From assembly GCF_932526225.1 (NCBI RefSeq), contig NC_064038.1:6943070-7007069 (forward strand): a stretch of 64,000 bases of DNA, in the 5' to 3' direction. This DNA comes from Nematostella vectensis (lineage: Eukaryota > Cnidaria > Anthozoa > Actiniaria > Edwardsiidae). A model generated the notes under the pieces. It had not been told where the DNA came from, did no database searches, and saw nothing but the letters and a program-made list of their open reading frames with translations. Shown here in pieces: positions 39,188 to 56,231 of the stretch (position 1 is its first letter; the number at the start of each line of letters is the position of its first letter). A program made the position numbers and the translations under genes.

Positions 39188-41814
39188 TTATTCATCCATG
39201 AATAGAAGTACTAGGAGAGAGGGCATAACTGTTCTACTGAACAGAAGGATTTTGCTAGGATTTTCCATCAAACAATTGTTGGCTGGATGCAACAATTGTA
39301 AGAGTAATTTTTCCAGAGGCATAGGCGACATGTGAGGTAATTATTAATCCTTCGCATGCAGGCATTTACACGTGTTTTTCGTCACAAACCAAGAACCCCC
39401 GGTCCCAGGCCCAACTCGTGCAGCAAATGGCGAGGGCACGTGATTGGTTGACGGGGTAGGCAATGTTATCACGAAGTTAGATTACAGTGATGCATTATGG
39501 TTAGGGTTAGATTGTAATTGTGGTGGATATGCGTGTGTTATACGATACCCTTTGCGGTTCTGGTGTCGGTGGGGGGATTGGTGCTGAAAAAAATATAATG
39601 ATAATATAAAACCAACAATAATCATTAATGATGATGATGATAATGATGATAATGATGATGATGATGATGATAACAATGATAGTAAAATAATTATAATTAT
39701 GATATAATGGTGATGTTGTTGTTGATGATGATGATTATACGATAATGATGATGAATATAATGATGGTGGTAATAATAATCCATGATTTTTCTAACGAACC
39801 TTTTCGCACAATGTTGTTTTGATTTGAGGAGCAAAAACTCTCCAATATTTCAATTCTTTTTACTATAAGGCTTGAACAAAATGTTGCATGAAGGTTGTAG
39901 TTTATTTGTATGGTGTGTTGCGAGTTATTTGCATTGTGTGTTGCCAGCTAGTTGCATTGTGTGTTGCAAGTGAATTGCATGGTGTGTTGCGTGTATGGCG
40001 AACATAGGGATTATGGTGGATATACTCACGCACGCAGCGAAGGTCGCAACCGTCCTTGCAACACTTGAGTCCCAGCCCAGGGAACTGTTGAGAGCACTGG
40101 TTATCATTCTCGCATTGGTTGTCAGGTTCCGGGGGACATTCCTCTGGGACGGGAAAGCTCGGACATATACCCCCTACGGGATTTTGTCCTGAAACTAGAC
40201 AAAAGAGGTTACAGCTCCTCTACGGACTTGCCCGAAAAACTAGACAAAAAGACTACAGCTCTTTTTCGAGGTCTTGCCCTGACCGAATTCAATGAACCAT
40301 AATGCTATTTACTGGACGAGAACCAGACAATGTTCGCGACAGAAAGCCAGGCCACTGCACTAGGCGAAACAGGGAATGAATTATGTCGAAAATGTCATCC
40401 CCATTTCTAAATCCTAGATCCGCCACTGAAAAGAGATCACAATTTCTCTACCGTGTCTTGCCCTACTAGGCGTTCTTGTCACTCGCCGGAAAGTAGACAT
40501 GTTATCGCTGGAAGCATGTTGACATTCCATAACCCCTCGGATTATCATCAATAAAAATCTTCAGATATTTCCAATGGAAACTATCGGGTGATTCGTGAAG
40601 TTTGATCTCTTAATAAAGACATCACACGCGCATAGCAAAGACCAGAATCAGTGCGAACCCCACTCCGCGAAAAAAATACGAACATTAACACTTTTCCAAC
40701 TATTTCTCAACAACTATATCTCTGTTTTAAAAATCATAGAGTATTATTTTTATCAATATCACTCTATAAATCTGTAAACTGCTTTATTATATACATACTG
40801 AGAAATACTCATTGAAAACATAACATATTCAGTACATTTTCGTTCGTTCACTGGTCTCAGCAAATCAGAGGCGCGAACGATGTTTTTTCACCGTGAAGAA
40901 AAGTCGTTCGCGGTTCTGATTGGACGAATGATATTTTTTCACTGCACTTGAATGGCTTCAAACCCAACGCGGGGAGACGGGTAGCTTTGCATGTCACTTT
41001 TGTTCATTGAGCTCCATTGAGCGAGAGAATGAAGTTTGAAAACAAGAATACAAAGGGAAAAAACGAGCGAGATGTAAGGCTGTTAAAACGCTATCTAACA
41101 TCACAGTCTCGTGCGTGACATTAGCGAGACAGATTTATTTCAATGTAAGTTTCTGTCTGTCTTCAACTGAACCGTCGAACAGCACAAACTTTGGAGCCTC
41201 TGTAGCCAAGTCTAATAAAATGTTTTGTAATAAGTATTATAAATTTCTCAGTATGTATATAACAAACAAAATACAGCATGGAAAGTACTTTATACAGTTT
41301 TTATTCACTCGTTCGCTGCGCTCACTCATTCGTTTTTTGATACAGTACAACTCGTGAATAAAAACCGTACGCGCTTTTTCCATGTAGTATTCTCTATATA
41401 TTGAATATTTGACTCCCATATTTTAGATGCCTCACTCTTACAGTGAACGAAATCTAGAGAATAGATACATCATTCACATCATCACCTCATATGCATGCAA
41501 ACAAAGAAACTGAAAATGCTCAAATATTGGTGAGACTCATCAGCAACGTTAATCATACATATTTGTGCAAGGTTCGTTCGTCCACTTTATAAAGCGCGCG
41601 TTCGATAAAACTCTCGTTCTATTACCATGTCGTGTAATTTGAAAAGGATTATTAGAGCCAATAAAACTTAAACAGAAATCACAATTAATGAGCTCAATTT
41701 GCGCTCTGTCTATCAAATCTTCAGCCTCCGTCACTCTTGCCTATACCAATAAATCCTTTACTCACCTTTCGCTACCGCCAAAAGGAGCACGAAGACCGAG
41801 AGAAACGATGCCAT
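39188..41814 (-). CDS. Small secreted WAP (four-disulfide core) protein gene
   Basis: Minus-strand gene. Exon 1 (41814-41766) codes a signal peptide, MASFLSVFVLLLAVAK, and ends in phase 1 at G|GTGAGT. Exon 2 (40188-40030; acceptor TAGTTTCAG, donor C|GTGAGT, phase 1 to 1) codes one complete WAP domain: ICPSFPVPEECPPEPDNQC, then ENDNQCSQQFPGLGLKCC and KDGCDLRC. All eight cysteines have WAP spacing (CC-x3-C-x3-C at the end). A likely last exon (39210-39188, acceptor CTCTCTCCTAG) adds a few residues and a stop that overlaps an AATAAA; its confidence is only about 0.4. Total about 76 residues. WAP proteins are typically secreted protease inhibitors or antimicrobial peptides; which applies here cannot be told. 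The long intron 1 holds a copy of the inverted-repeat element. Confidence 0.8.
39625..39780. repeat. ATG/ATA trinucleotide microsatellite
   Basis: Runs of GATGATGAT and TAATGATGATG, imperfect. Within the last intron of the WAP gene as read. Confidence 0.85.
40783..41400. mobile_element. Inverted-repeat element, copy B (reverse of copy A)
   Basis: TTATTATATACATACTGAGA at 40785 and AATTTCTCAGTATGTATATA near 41241 are the terminal repeats. The hairpin with CATGGAAAGTACTTTATACA and GCGCTTTTTCCATG follows (41278-41385). The body matches 28411-29062 in reverse over its whole length, with substitutions and small indels. It sits in intron 1 of the WAP gene. Confidence 0.75.
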
Positions 41815-41929
41815 GATATGCGCGCTCGTTTTCTCTCCGCCACGCCTAAGTGTGGATCCTCTCGGCTTCGCTGCAAGACACAGACTGGCCTACTAGACTG
41901 CAGAGGCGATACTAGACGTTAAATCCGCC

Positions 41930-43026
41930 GCTGATTGCCATGACAGTATACAACGGACAAAAGATAGCGGTCTTCACGTGATTCCAAACCGCTAAATATA
42001 TAGCTGTGCTTACAAAGCCATCATTGTATGTGTTTACAGATATATCAGGCTGGCGCCTCAATGAACTCGAGTACTCTATGGAATTGCCTCTTATCGATCA
42101 AGTGGTGATAAATGCTTTAATGGCGTATTCAATATCTTTATTCATAGGGTGGGTCTATAGTATTTAGCGTGGGTATTAAAATGCAAGCCTTTGGGCACCA
42201 TTGCGCCAGGCGCGCTATGTAACTATGATGATAATAATCCGATTAACTGTAAATGATTAAGAAGTATTACTTACACGCACTGGAGGTCTAAATTACATAA
42301 ACAAGATTCAGGCGCGCGGCAAGATACAAAAAAAGACCAATGCAGAGTTTTGATAAAGAGAGAAAAAAATTATACTCTATTTATTTTGTTTGGTTTAGGA
42401 TAAACAAAAAAAAACTTCTTATAAAAAATGGACGCCTTGTAACACTTGGTTTAATAATTTTGGAGTGTTTAGAGGTCAACCTCATTTAGTGGACTCTATA
42501 CAGGGCCACATAATATTTGATGCTCACTAAAATGCTATATCATGGTCATTTCCATGCTCTAGCTGTTTGGGGGGCGCCAAAAAATACCGCTGGGTCCTCC
42601 GAGCTGGGCTATCTCAAATTGTGGTTTTCTAAAAATTCTAAGGCTTGTCTAAAAGTTTATCCGTCATCCTACTAATCGTATACTGCAATGCGTCAAACAC
42701 AGAGAGTCCATTAGCATTTTTGCGGTGATGATTATTACGATTATGAGATTACTAGGGCCACAGGACTAATAAAAGGAACATTTCTTGAAAAGCTTTAAAT
42801 CAAAAAAATCATTTTGATTCAATGCAACTATTGGGGTTTTATCAGACCCGCTAGCAGCCGCGAGGCACGTTTCTATCATACTTGTTGAAAACGGCAAATA
42901 TACTCTCGCATTCCAAGCCAGAAGGTCTCAGAGAAGGTGCCGTGAGGAGGGTGGGGAGAGCATATCATTGAAAACCTCTAGTTTTTAGCGCTAGCCTGGC
43001 CAATGCATTGTTAGCAGATTGTATAC
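41930..43026. other. Intergenic between the WAP gene and NDUFS7
   Basis: No gene recognised. A TATATATTTAG motif on the minus strand near 41993-42004 lies ~180 bp upstream of the WAP start codon and could be a TATA box, unproven. Confidence 0.35.
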
Positions 43027-43354
43027 ATGGGCGTAGCCAGGGGGTGGGGGTGGGGGTGGCCCAGGGCCCCCTTCTATGGCGCGTTTTAGTTCGATTATCA
43101 AAAAATTCGAAAAGTTTCAATAGGTTATTCAAATAGTGCGAAAAGTTTTCATTCGAATATCAAATAATGCGTTTTAATTCGTAAGTAATTTCATGCGTGA
43201 CACGCAACATTAATTTTGACCCTGAGAACGCGCCATCCCCTAGCAGCCAAAAATACAGTAAATGTTTGAGACATTATCTAAAATACAGGAGAAATTCCTT
43301 TTGGCCCCTTCATTTGGCCCCCCTCCTGTTAAAAATCCTGGCTACAACGCTGCC
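43027..43354. mobile_element. MITE, GGGCGTAGCCAGG family, long copy
   Basis: Starts GGGCGTAGCCAGGGGGTGGG and ends AAAATCCTGGCTACAACGCTG. It shares the CAAAAATACAGTAAATGTTT block with the nested copy at 33961-34104 but carries ~180 extra bases with repeated TTCGATTATCAAA-like segments. Non-coding. Confidence 0.65.
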
Positions 43355-43642
43355 ATACCGTATTGGGGAATTTAATCGCTTTTTTTTCATTTTCACCTCT
43401 CAAATCAGTGTAGGTTAAGAAAGAACAGGTAAACTTGGTGTCTACTACGATATTGCTAGCCACCATCTTGAAGGAGAGGAGAGGTCATGACGCTAACGTT
43501 TTAAATAACCACAAGTTTCCTGTGGTCGTTTTCTTACGGGATAGGGGAGGGAGATGCTTTAAGCGCCAAAGAGAAATAAGCATAGTGCTAATGTTTTGTT
43601 TGTGATCGATGACCGAACCAGATTTCTTTTCCAGCACCACGA

Positions 43643-43955
43643 CACTCTTTTATAAGAACCCTTTTTATAAGAACGTCCAGCCTGAAATATCACCAAATTT
43701 TAAGAACATTCCGAGGCTCAGATAGCAGATTTGTTACAGTCCTGATGCGTTATAAAATGCAGAATCAAATTATGCTCATAGTAACAACCTTATTATTGCT
43801 ATTGATCATTAGTGTAATTCCCTTCCTAATAATTAATTGGGTATTATATATTTCTATACACTAAATTTTAAGAACATCGTTAAGAACATTTTCAGCCTTG
43901 AAAAGTCTAAAAAATAAAACGGCCCAGCCTCAACTAAGAATTAGACTCTTTTGTA
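43643..43955. mobile_element. MITE with CACTCTTTTATAAGAACCC ends, copy 2
   Basis: Related to 37019-37303: CACTCTTTTATAAGAACCC, CCGAGGCTCAGATAGCAG and CCCAGCCTCAACTAAGAA are shared or complementary. It carries an extra AT-rich insert in the middle. Non-coding; upstream of NDUFS7. Confidence 0.5.
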
Positions 43956-44495
43956 TACATACGAAGAAAACGTTGTCGTTTTGAGGGACTGGTACCAAGG
44001 AATCTTAGTTTCTTTTTTCAGATACTTTCTCCATTGACCAAGGACGGTTACAGTCACTGTTTATCTCTTCTGATTACAATTCATAAAGTTTACGAAGCAA
44101 CCGCGGTACGGCAACCTTAAAACTGACAAGAATTGTGCAGTTTTTCCAAATAAGGAATATATTATTTTCCTTATATGGAAGTGACCGCGTTTGGAAAAAA
44201 CGACAATTTTTGGCTAAATTCTTACAAAAAAAAAAGAGTGTGTCTAAACGAACAGCACAGTACAAGGGCCCCATAATACCAGGTCCCTGGTCTTTAGTCG
44301 GTTACGCCACGCACAGCTCGGGAAAATATTTTGGTCTTTTTGGTTCTCTCGGGATCCCCTATGTGTTTCGTAAGGGGCTGGCATGTGGGGTATATGATGA
44401 TATGGCCTCGTTGTTTGAAACAAGAAAAAAATTGGGCTACCTGTGGTTAATATGTCTCCAATAATCCTTCACGAGCACATCCATGCCAATTCAAG

Positions 44496-49619
<5,124 letters not shown>

Positions 49620-49719
49620 AAACAGTAAGTCCTGGTATTTCACTCTCCTTTTCCACTGCTAGATTTTGGTGACACAAAAAAGACACTGACCTTATGACAT
49701 GGTCCCTAGATTCTCTCTG

Positions 49720-50355
49720 GTGACTGTGGTAACATACAGTACTCAGTTACAGTAATTACAGACAAACACACATAAGACAATGCTGGCCTTGTGGTACCAT
49801 TCACAGTGACAGTACTTACAGAATAACACACATAGAACCACTGAGGACACTGGCCCTGTGGTAACATTCTCAGTGGCAGTACTAACAGACTAACACACAT
49901 AGAACCACTGAGGACGCTGACCCTGTGGTACCATTCACAGTGAAAGTACTTACAGACCAACACACATAGAACCATCGAGGATGCTGACCCTGTGGTACCA
50001 TTCTCAGTGACAGTAATAACAGACTAACACACATAGAACCACAGAGGACACTGGCCATGTGAGAGCATTCACAGTGAAAGTACTTACAGACTAACACACA
50101 TAGAACCACTGAGGACACTGGCCCTGTGGTAACATTCTCAGTGACAGTACTTACAGACTAACACACATAGAACCACAGATGACGCTGGCCATGTGGTACC
50201 ATTCACAGTGACAGTACTAACAGACTAACACACATAGAACCATTGAGGACGCTGGCCCTGTGGTACCATTCTCAGTGACATGACTTACAGACTAACACAT
50301 AGAACCCCTGAGGACAATGACCCTGTGGTACCATTCCCAGTGACAGTACTTACAG
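49720..50355. repeat. 67-bp minisatellite
   Basis: About nine units with CAGTGACAGTACTTACAGAC, TAACACACATAGAACCA and GGCCCTGTGGTA. Minus-strand ORFs with VLCVLVCKYF-type repeats are by-products. Confidence 0.88.
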
Positions 50356-50361
50356 ACTAAC

Positions 50362-50578
50362 ACCGCATTCACACCAGCACTTAAACCAGTTTAAAGAGGT
50401 TTAATTAAACTAGTTTAAATATCTCCCAAGAGTGGACAGAACCAAGAACAAAGCTGAATAGACTGCTGTACATGTTACTAAGTGATCATTTAGCTAGTGA
50501 GAATCCAACACAATGAGAAACTTGGCAAGTTATAAGGCAAAGAATAACCTTGTTTAACTAAACATGGTTTCGGTGTGA
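50362..50578. mobile_element. Foldback MITE, RTATTCACACC ends
   Basis: GCATTCACACCAGCACTTAA at the left and AAACATGGTTTCGGTGTGAATAC at the right are inverted repeats with internal GTTTAA symmetry. Non-coding. Confidence 0.6.
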
Positions 50579-50629
50579 ATACATCATAACACACATACAT
50601 AGATCCTCAGTAACAGACTGGGCGACCGC

Positions 50630-50950
50630 CAGTGCTGAAAAACGCAAGACTAGTTCCAGTACCGCCAGTGCTGAAAAACGCAAGACTAGTTCCAGTACCG
50701 CGCGGTTAAACCAGCCTTTTTGTTTTAAAATTGCGGCTTTTTACCGGCGAACTGTCACATTTTGGCGAATGCTAAGAAAACTAGACCAAACATAAGGCTA
50801 TATCTTTTGTACAGTATGGTTTTAATGCTGTACAGTAAGTCAAAACAGCAACTGAAGTCAGCCTTTCGTACCTTTACTCGAACGATTCAACACTACGATT
50901 GTGCTTGTTTTCGCCAGAGCACTCGCATGCGCATACGTTATTCAGCACTG
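50630..50950. mobile_element. MITE, CAGTGCTGAA family, copy 2
   Basis: Reverse-orientation match of 35975-36273 over its length. The left end has a ~36-bp tandem duplication (CAGTGCTGAAAAACGCAAGA twice). CTGGGCGAC occurs on both sides (about 50619 and 50952), a probable 8-9-bp target-site duplication. Confidence 0.78.
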
Positions 50951-51299
50951 TCTGGGCGACTTCATTAAACCAAAATGCAATGGAACACTAGATTTGAGTG
51001 TTTTCCTGCTATACTTTAATGTAAGATTAACCCGGTGTGTTTTTGTCTTTCAGATATCTACTGACTTGCATCGGATTGCGATCGACTTGTTTTGTAAAAT
51101 CTGATGTGGCTTATTATTTTATTATATTACTAGGATCTTTACTTTGAAAGAGCTGTGTGATTGGTTTCTTTGTAAATGTATCCTGTCGTGTCTTGAAATG
51201 TCTACTCATTCTTGCAATAAATTGTTTTATCTGATAAACTAAAGCCGCTTCTGGTTTGTTAAGGTCAACTCCTACCCCATCTAAACGGTATCTAACCGT

Positions 51300-53780
51300 T
51301 TGCGGTCTTTCCAAGGCTTTTATGTTGTTTCTACATCCTAGTCGCTAACAAATGTAGTCGATTCGCAAAGAATTATGGCGATCATGAATTAGCTAAATTC
51401 CTAACACTGTCCTTTCCAAGAAGCATTGTGCACAAGCAAAAAAAAGAAAGAAAAACCTTCGTCACCCCTAGAACCCCTTGCGCGCTAAATCAAATTTTTG
51501 AAGCGTCTTTTTATGAAAAAGCGCTAATGTTCGACTTACGAAAGCCAAAAAGCGGCTTAGCCGTTGGAAATTATTAACGACAGTTTGCGGAACGTTAAAA
51601 ATTGCAGTAAATGTTCAACATGGTATTTTTGTTTCCTATATGATTTAATTGTCAAGGCTACGCATCTGTTAGCTATGGCCCTTTGCATTTAGCTATACCC
51701 CCTCAGGTTATTCCAGCGAGTGACTTAAAATTTAATCAACAGCCAATATTATGAAAATAGAAAGGAAAACAAGGGTTTGCATTTAGCAATAGCCCTTTAT
51801 GCTATTCAGGAGTGTCCGCTAAAATTATAATCCAATGTTATAAAAATAGGAGGGTTTACATTTTATGTTATTAGCGATAGCGAAAATAAACAAGATCGGC
51901 ACACTAACCAATTTAGTTTTTTAGATAATAATCTTCAGAAAGCTTTTCTTTTTCTTCATTCCGAAAAAAGGTCAAGTATTTATATTAGAGTTTATTTATA
52001 AAAAATAAGTAAAATATATTTTTTCTGGTAAGGAGACCCTGCTGTTGTTTTCACAAGACTTATGAACATTTTAAAAAGCTGAGCAAACAAAAGGATGACA
52101 ATTTGCAGTTTGAGCGCAGCTCGTCCTCATCAAGATAGATCTTTTTTTTTAAGCGTACAAATTTGAGGACTTTTAATAAAATTCGATATGTTGTAAAAGG
52201 AGTATATCAAATGCGCGTCCGTTGTCTTTATGTTTTTGGTTCATTGTACAATCGGAGGTGGACGCCCATTCAGTATAACGTTAATTGCTCTGTATTTGTT
52301 AGTAAAGAAGAAAGTAGAGGAAGCGAAAGCGGATTTTGCTGAAACCAATACAATAACATCCCTATGAAAATAAACATCACTCCCGTTTTCATATATCGTG
52401 ATAAAAGTGTTTGTTCTGTCTTCAAATACCGAAAAAAGTATCATCTAACACGTATAGCGATTCTCACACAGTTGAAAAATAGCATGTTGAACATGGATAC
52501 TTTGTTTTATTTTGGTATCAAATTACTTGTTTTTAACCAAAAAAATAATAGCTCCCCGCTTTTCAATTCCAATTTGTGTAGAGTGATACTTAAGAGTTTA
52601 ACTTTACGCCGCATCTACAAAGAATGAAGCGTTTTTTCTTCTTAATTATCCAGTCCAACTGGGAAGTAATCTTGAGCTTTTCTAATAGACGCTAAAATGC
52701 TCCTCCCGAGAAGGGCTCATTTCCCACAAAACCATAATAGCCCGGGCTAAGTGAAATTGCCCAAAACATATCACGATACATCTTGGCAACGAGCCTCAAT
52801 GGGAATAAAACTTTCGAAACAACGATAAATCGGGGCATAGCTATAAAAAGATTTAGAATATAAAAAACTTAATGATGTCTAGATCTTTTTTTATTGACAT
52901 TGGTGTCATAAGCTTTACCTTTTACGAAGAGCTTTAGATATACAAGATTGGTTAAGAAGCCATATGAGCGAAACCACTAAAACATGATATATGTTAAGAT
53001 TAGGATAAAATTCAGAATAGCCAATAGAGAAAAAGTAAAAATGTCTCTGACTTTAGTGATGGTTGAGCGCGATTGTATTACGTGGATATCTTTAGGAATC
53101 AAATAAAAGCTTAACTTTTTTGGCATCCAGATAACAAATCTATCAGTGTTTCATAAGAATGCTGCTTTTATAAGAATCTTTGTGGTTTTATAAGCATTGT
53201 ATAATGAACGTTTCTTGAAATCTGCTAACACGACTTGGGCTCCATCCATCTAGTACTGAGAAAACTGGCTCCTCCCATCATCACAGTTTAATTTTTTTTT
53301 TTTTTTTTTGCATTTTAACTTTTACGTAAACTATTCAATTAAGATTTTTTACAAGGCATTATCTAATTTAGAATTCAAGAACATGACGGAGAATTATAGC
53401 TAGACTCCTTCTTTTCATCGTTATAGCAGGAGGTGACTATTTACAATATCCCTCTTTTGCGTTTTTCAAGGATGTGTACAATGTATATGTTAGCTAAATA
53501 TGTCTGCTACATCCGCTTTACGTTCAAAAGGCTACCGTCGAAAATGTAGACATTTTTTACCCTTTAAATGATAACAGTCACCCATTTTGGTGTCTCCAAG
53601 CTGATCTCAACGGAGTGTGATATCAAAGAGTTTGAATGATATCGTTTTAGTGATACTTGTTTCTCGGTTGGGTCTCCTCGCTTAAGTCTTGTGCACTACG
53701 ATGTTTATGTGTTATTAGGCGTTTGATAAAACCCTGAGCAAGACTGTATAAACAGGTAATAAATAAGCCGCGTTTACACT
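51300..53780. other. AT-rich intergenic region
   Basis: No gene recognised on either strand. Contains a poly-T run near 53292-53310 and a few ATAAGAAT-type repeats near 53154-53205. Confidence 0.45.
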
Positions 53781-53823
53781 TTACATCAGTGTGTAATTTT
53801 GTCACTGTAAAAAGTACGCATAC

Positions 53824-54945
53824 TTATACAACAGTCAGTTTACTTTTTTTGTTAGCGGGAATTTTAGCCTTAGTGTTATCTGCGCACCGAGATCTAAGCC
53901 TGCTGACACTACTCTCGGAGGTTAATCTTGACGAAGTAAGCAACGCATCCTTGCGCTTTCGGCGTGTGAACATACCTCTTAGCCCATCACGAAAGTTTCT
54001 CATCAACAAGAAATAAATACACGGGTTGATGGCGGCGTTTGCAAACGACATGAATTGCACAGCCATCAGGAGGGAGCCAAACCCGCAGAACTGCGGGCGA
54101 AACTCCCACACGAATACGAGAAGGAAGAAGAGGATGTTAAGGGGGCCCCAGCAGACTCCGAACGCAAGGACGATGACAAGGGCCATGAGGGTGAGCCGGC
54201 GCGACGACTGGTGTTCCGCTCGGCGCCCTGCCTCAGAGCGGTGCCGGTTGAGCCCCCCCTGCGCGCGAATCTTGACCAGGATGACGGTGTACAGAGTGGT
54301 AAGAATGATGAAGGGTAGAAGGATGAACAGAATGGATGAAGTGCTGCTGTACGCCTTTTGTGCGGAGAAGTGATCGAGGGGAGACCAATCGAGCTGGCAT
54401 AAGTTGTTGTTGTCGAGAGTCATGGTATAGAGTAGAGGGGAGGCGTTGAAGAAGGCGATTACCCACGTGGCGGCGATGAGTAAGTAGCGACGACGAGAAG
54501 TGATGAGCGTGCCAGCATGTAGGGGGAATACCACGGCGCAGAATCTATCCACAGTCATAGCAATTAGACTCAGTATAGACACGACAGGAGAGGCATCTGA
54601 GAAAAAGTACACGAGTTTGCACGTGGCTTCCCCGAGCACGCCTTGAAGCAGCCAGAAGCTAGTGCGTGTCTCTTCGATCAAAATTCGAGGTAGCACAAAC
54701 ACGGGCACGATGAGATCGGAAACACTTATATTCACGATGAAGTAGTTGATCGTTCGTCTCATTTGACGAGTTCGCAGAACCACAACAATTACAAGGATGT
54801 TTCCGAGGGCAGAGAAGACGAGGATGAGTGAGTAAGATGTCACCTTGACCGCCTGAATCACGTCACTATGTTGAGGTAAGCTACACTCCGCACCAAAATC
54901 AGTCGCATTCGATGTGAAATTCATGCCTAGTCTCTCAATCATCAA
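53824..54945 (-). CDS. Class A (rhodopsin-family) G-protein-coupled receptor, single exon
   Basis: 373 residues on the minus strand, uninterrupted. The N terminus has N-glycosylation sequons (NFT, NAT). TM1 has SALGNILVIVVVL; TM2 has NISVSDLIVPVFVLP; TM3 is entered by the conserved Cys in ATCKLVYFF and ends TVDRFCAVVFPL (DRF in place of DRY). TM4 has AATWVIAFFNASPLL, ECL2 the partner Cys in NNLCQLDW, TM5 LFILLPFIIL, TM6 FGVCWGPLNILFF (CWxP), TM7 INPCIYFLL (NPxxY). A basic, Ser-rich tail follows. The general look is that of the peptide-receptor branch, but the ligand cannot be told. The start could be MM at the ORF beginning or the Met eight codons in. Expected at the plasma membrane, signalling through G proteins. 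Confidence 0.93.
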   Translation of the reverse strand: MMIERLGMNFTSNATDFGAECSLPQHSDVIQAVKVTSYSLILVFSALGNILVIVVVLRTRQMRRTINYFIVNISVSDLIVPVFVLPRILIEETRTSFWLLQGVLGEATCKLVYFFSDASPVVSILSLIAMTVDRFCAVVFPLHAGTLITSRRRYLLIAATWVIAFFNASPLLYTMTLDNNNLCQLDWSPLDHFSAQKAYSSTSSILFILLPFIILTTLYTVILVKIRAQGGLNRHRSEAGRRAEHQSSRRLTLMALVIVLAFGVCWGPLNILFFLLVFVWEFRPQFCGFGSLLMAVQFMSFANAAINPCIYFLLMRNFRDGLRGMFTRRKRKDALLTSSRLTSESSVSRLRSRCADNTKAKIPANKKSKLTVV

Positions 54946-55144
54946 AGACAGGGTAAACTGTCGGTGGGAATTTCACAGTGTTCTACTCACGACTGAGGCT
55001 ATTAAAGGCTCTCCAGAAAATGCTTCAAGTCAATTTGAGGTCTTCTCGACTTTTAACTGCCTCTTTCCAACCACTTCAACTTTTGTCTTAGTAACTATTC
55101 CCTAACGAGTTACTATCAAAAGCATAAAAACCCAGGTTCTTTAA

Positions 55145-55447
55145 TTACCCCGTAAAAGGTTTCTTCGTTTTCCAAAAATTAACATTTAACCGCAACAGCG
55201 GTTTAAATTTCCGCAGGTTACAATAAAATCGTTTTCTTACATTGTTTTCTGCGCTTTGCCTCCGCCGGCATCTGGCTTTCATCTGCAGATCCTGCGATGC
55301 TTTGTCTAACAAGACTTGTATGCTTTTCTTTTTTATCATTACAATTCCAAATTTCTCCATCCCCATTTGCAGATCGCTGGATGTCACTAACTCATCAATG
55401 TGCTCCTGCTGAATTTTGATTGGTCGGTTGGGGAATACCGTTGACAT
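55145..55447 (-). CDS. Small unrecognised ORF or first exon
   Basis: ATG at 55447 on the minus strand opens 100 codons: MSTVFPNRPIKIQQEHIDEL, then MGMEKFGIVMIKKKSIQVLL, then KASQDLQMKARCRRRQSAEN. After that point there is a possible donor (AAT|GTAAGA at about 55239), so it may instead be a ~69-codon first exon. The sequence is charged, helical and coding-like. No family recognised. It lies about 200 bases beyond the GPCR start on the same strand. Confidence 0.4.
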   Translation of the reverse strand: MSTVFPNRPIKIQQEHIDELVTSSDLQMGMEKFGIVMIKKKSIQVLLDKASQDLQMKARCRRRQSAENNVRKRFYCNLRKFKPLLRLNVNFWKTKKPFTG

Positions 55448-55911
55448 TTAGCTTGACAATCACTCAGGATGTCGCAAAATGTGCGGTAGTGGAGGAAAAC
55501 TGTAATTGCTTTGATGGAAGCCAGAAAATGCTTTCAATTAAACGCATCAATATATTCCTTCATTGAGGTTACTGTTTACCAAAGCATAATTTTGTCATTA
55601 ACAAATACCCCTGGGTATGATAAGTCCTACCGCCCGCTAGTATTAAACGATCTGCCTATCAACAGTTTAATCTAATCGACGCGTTCATCGAGTTCGTACC
55701 TCGACTTGTTCGAAATGAAGGCAAATGCAAACAGATTTTATATTCTTGCCCTGCGGTTTATTTGCGGTTCGTTGCTAATCAGTCCATATCAAAAGACGAT
55801 GGAAATACTCCTAATTGGCACAAGAATCAAGTCGGTCTGGTAGACCAGGCTCACAGCGAGTGGAGAAGGTTCATTTTTGCGTTTTTTTAGTCCCAGGGTT
55901 CATTACTGCAT

Positions 55912-56228
55912 CAGGCCCGTATACCCAGGATTTTTCTTGGGGGGAGGGGTGCGATATACGAAAAAGTGGATTTTTCTGATAAAAAATCTGACCACCCCCA
56001 AAAGAATAAAGAGTGATTTTTTATTCATTTCCTTTGCCTTACGCCGTCTTCGTCGGATTTGTCCGACCTATGGTTTGATGACATACAACCTTATGCTTTA
56101 TAAGTTTAGTCTAGAAATAGCACGTCTATTGAGAACCGAAGTGGACTTTCGGTCGTTGTGGGGGGGGGGGGGGGGGTGCGCTCTAACCCCCTGCACCCCC
56201 CCCCCCCCCTTGGTGTACGGGCCTGTTA
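55912..56228. mobile_element. MITE-like element, CAGGCCCGTA family, copy 2
   Basis: Starts CAGGCCCGTATACCCAGG and ends TGGTGTACGGGCCTG, with poly-G and poly-C tracts near the right end (56160-56210). Body shared with 9430-9787: CTGATAAAAAATCTGACC, CACGTCTATTGAGAACCGAA and GTGGACTTTCGG. Confidence 0.75.
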
Positions 56229-56231
56229 CGG

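Larger units (their letters stand above)
49620..51221 (+). other. Possible spliced 3' UTR of NDUFS7
   Basis: Five bases after the stop is AACA|GTAAGT, a strong donor. A fitting acceptor (TTTGTCTTTCAG) ends near 51051, followed by an AATAAA at 51216-51221. This would make the end of the transcript a spliced 3' UTR. The intron would hold the 67-bp repeat and two MITE-like elements. Inference only. Confidence 0.3.

Noticed and set aside
44135-44464. 109-codon ORF just upstream of NDUFS7
   Set aside because: AT-rich, no recognised domain, no splice evidence; overlaps the likely promoter of NDUFS7.
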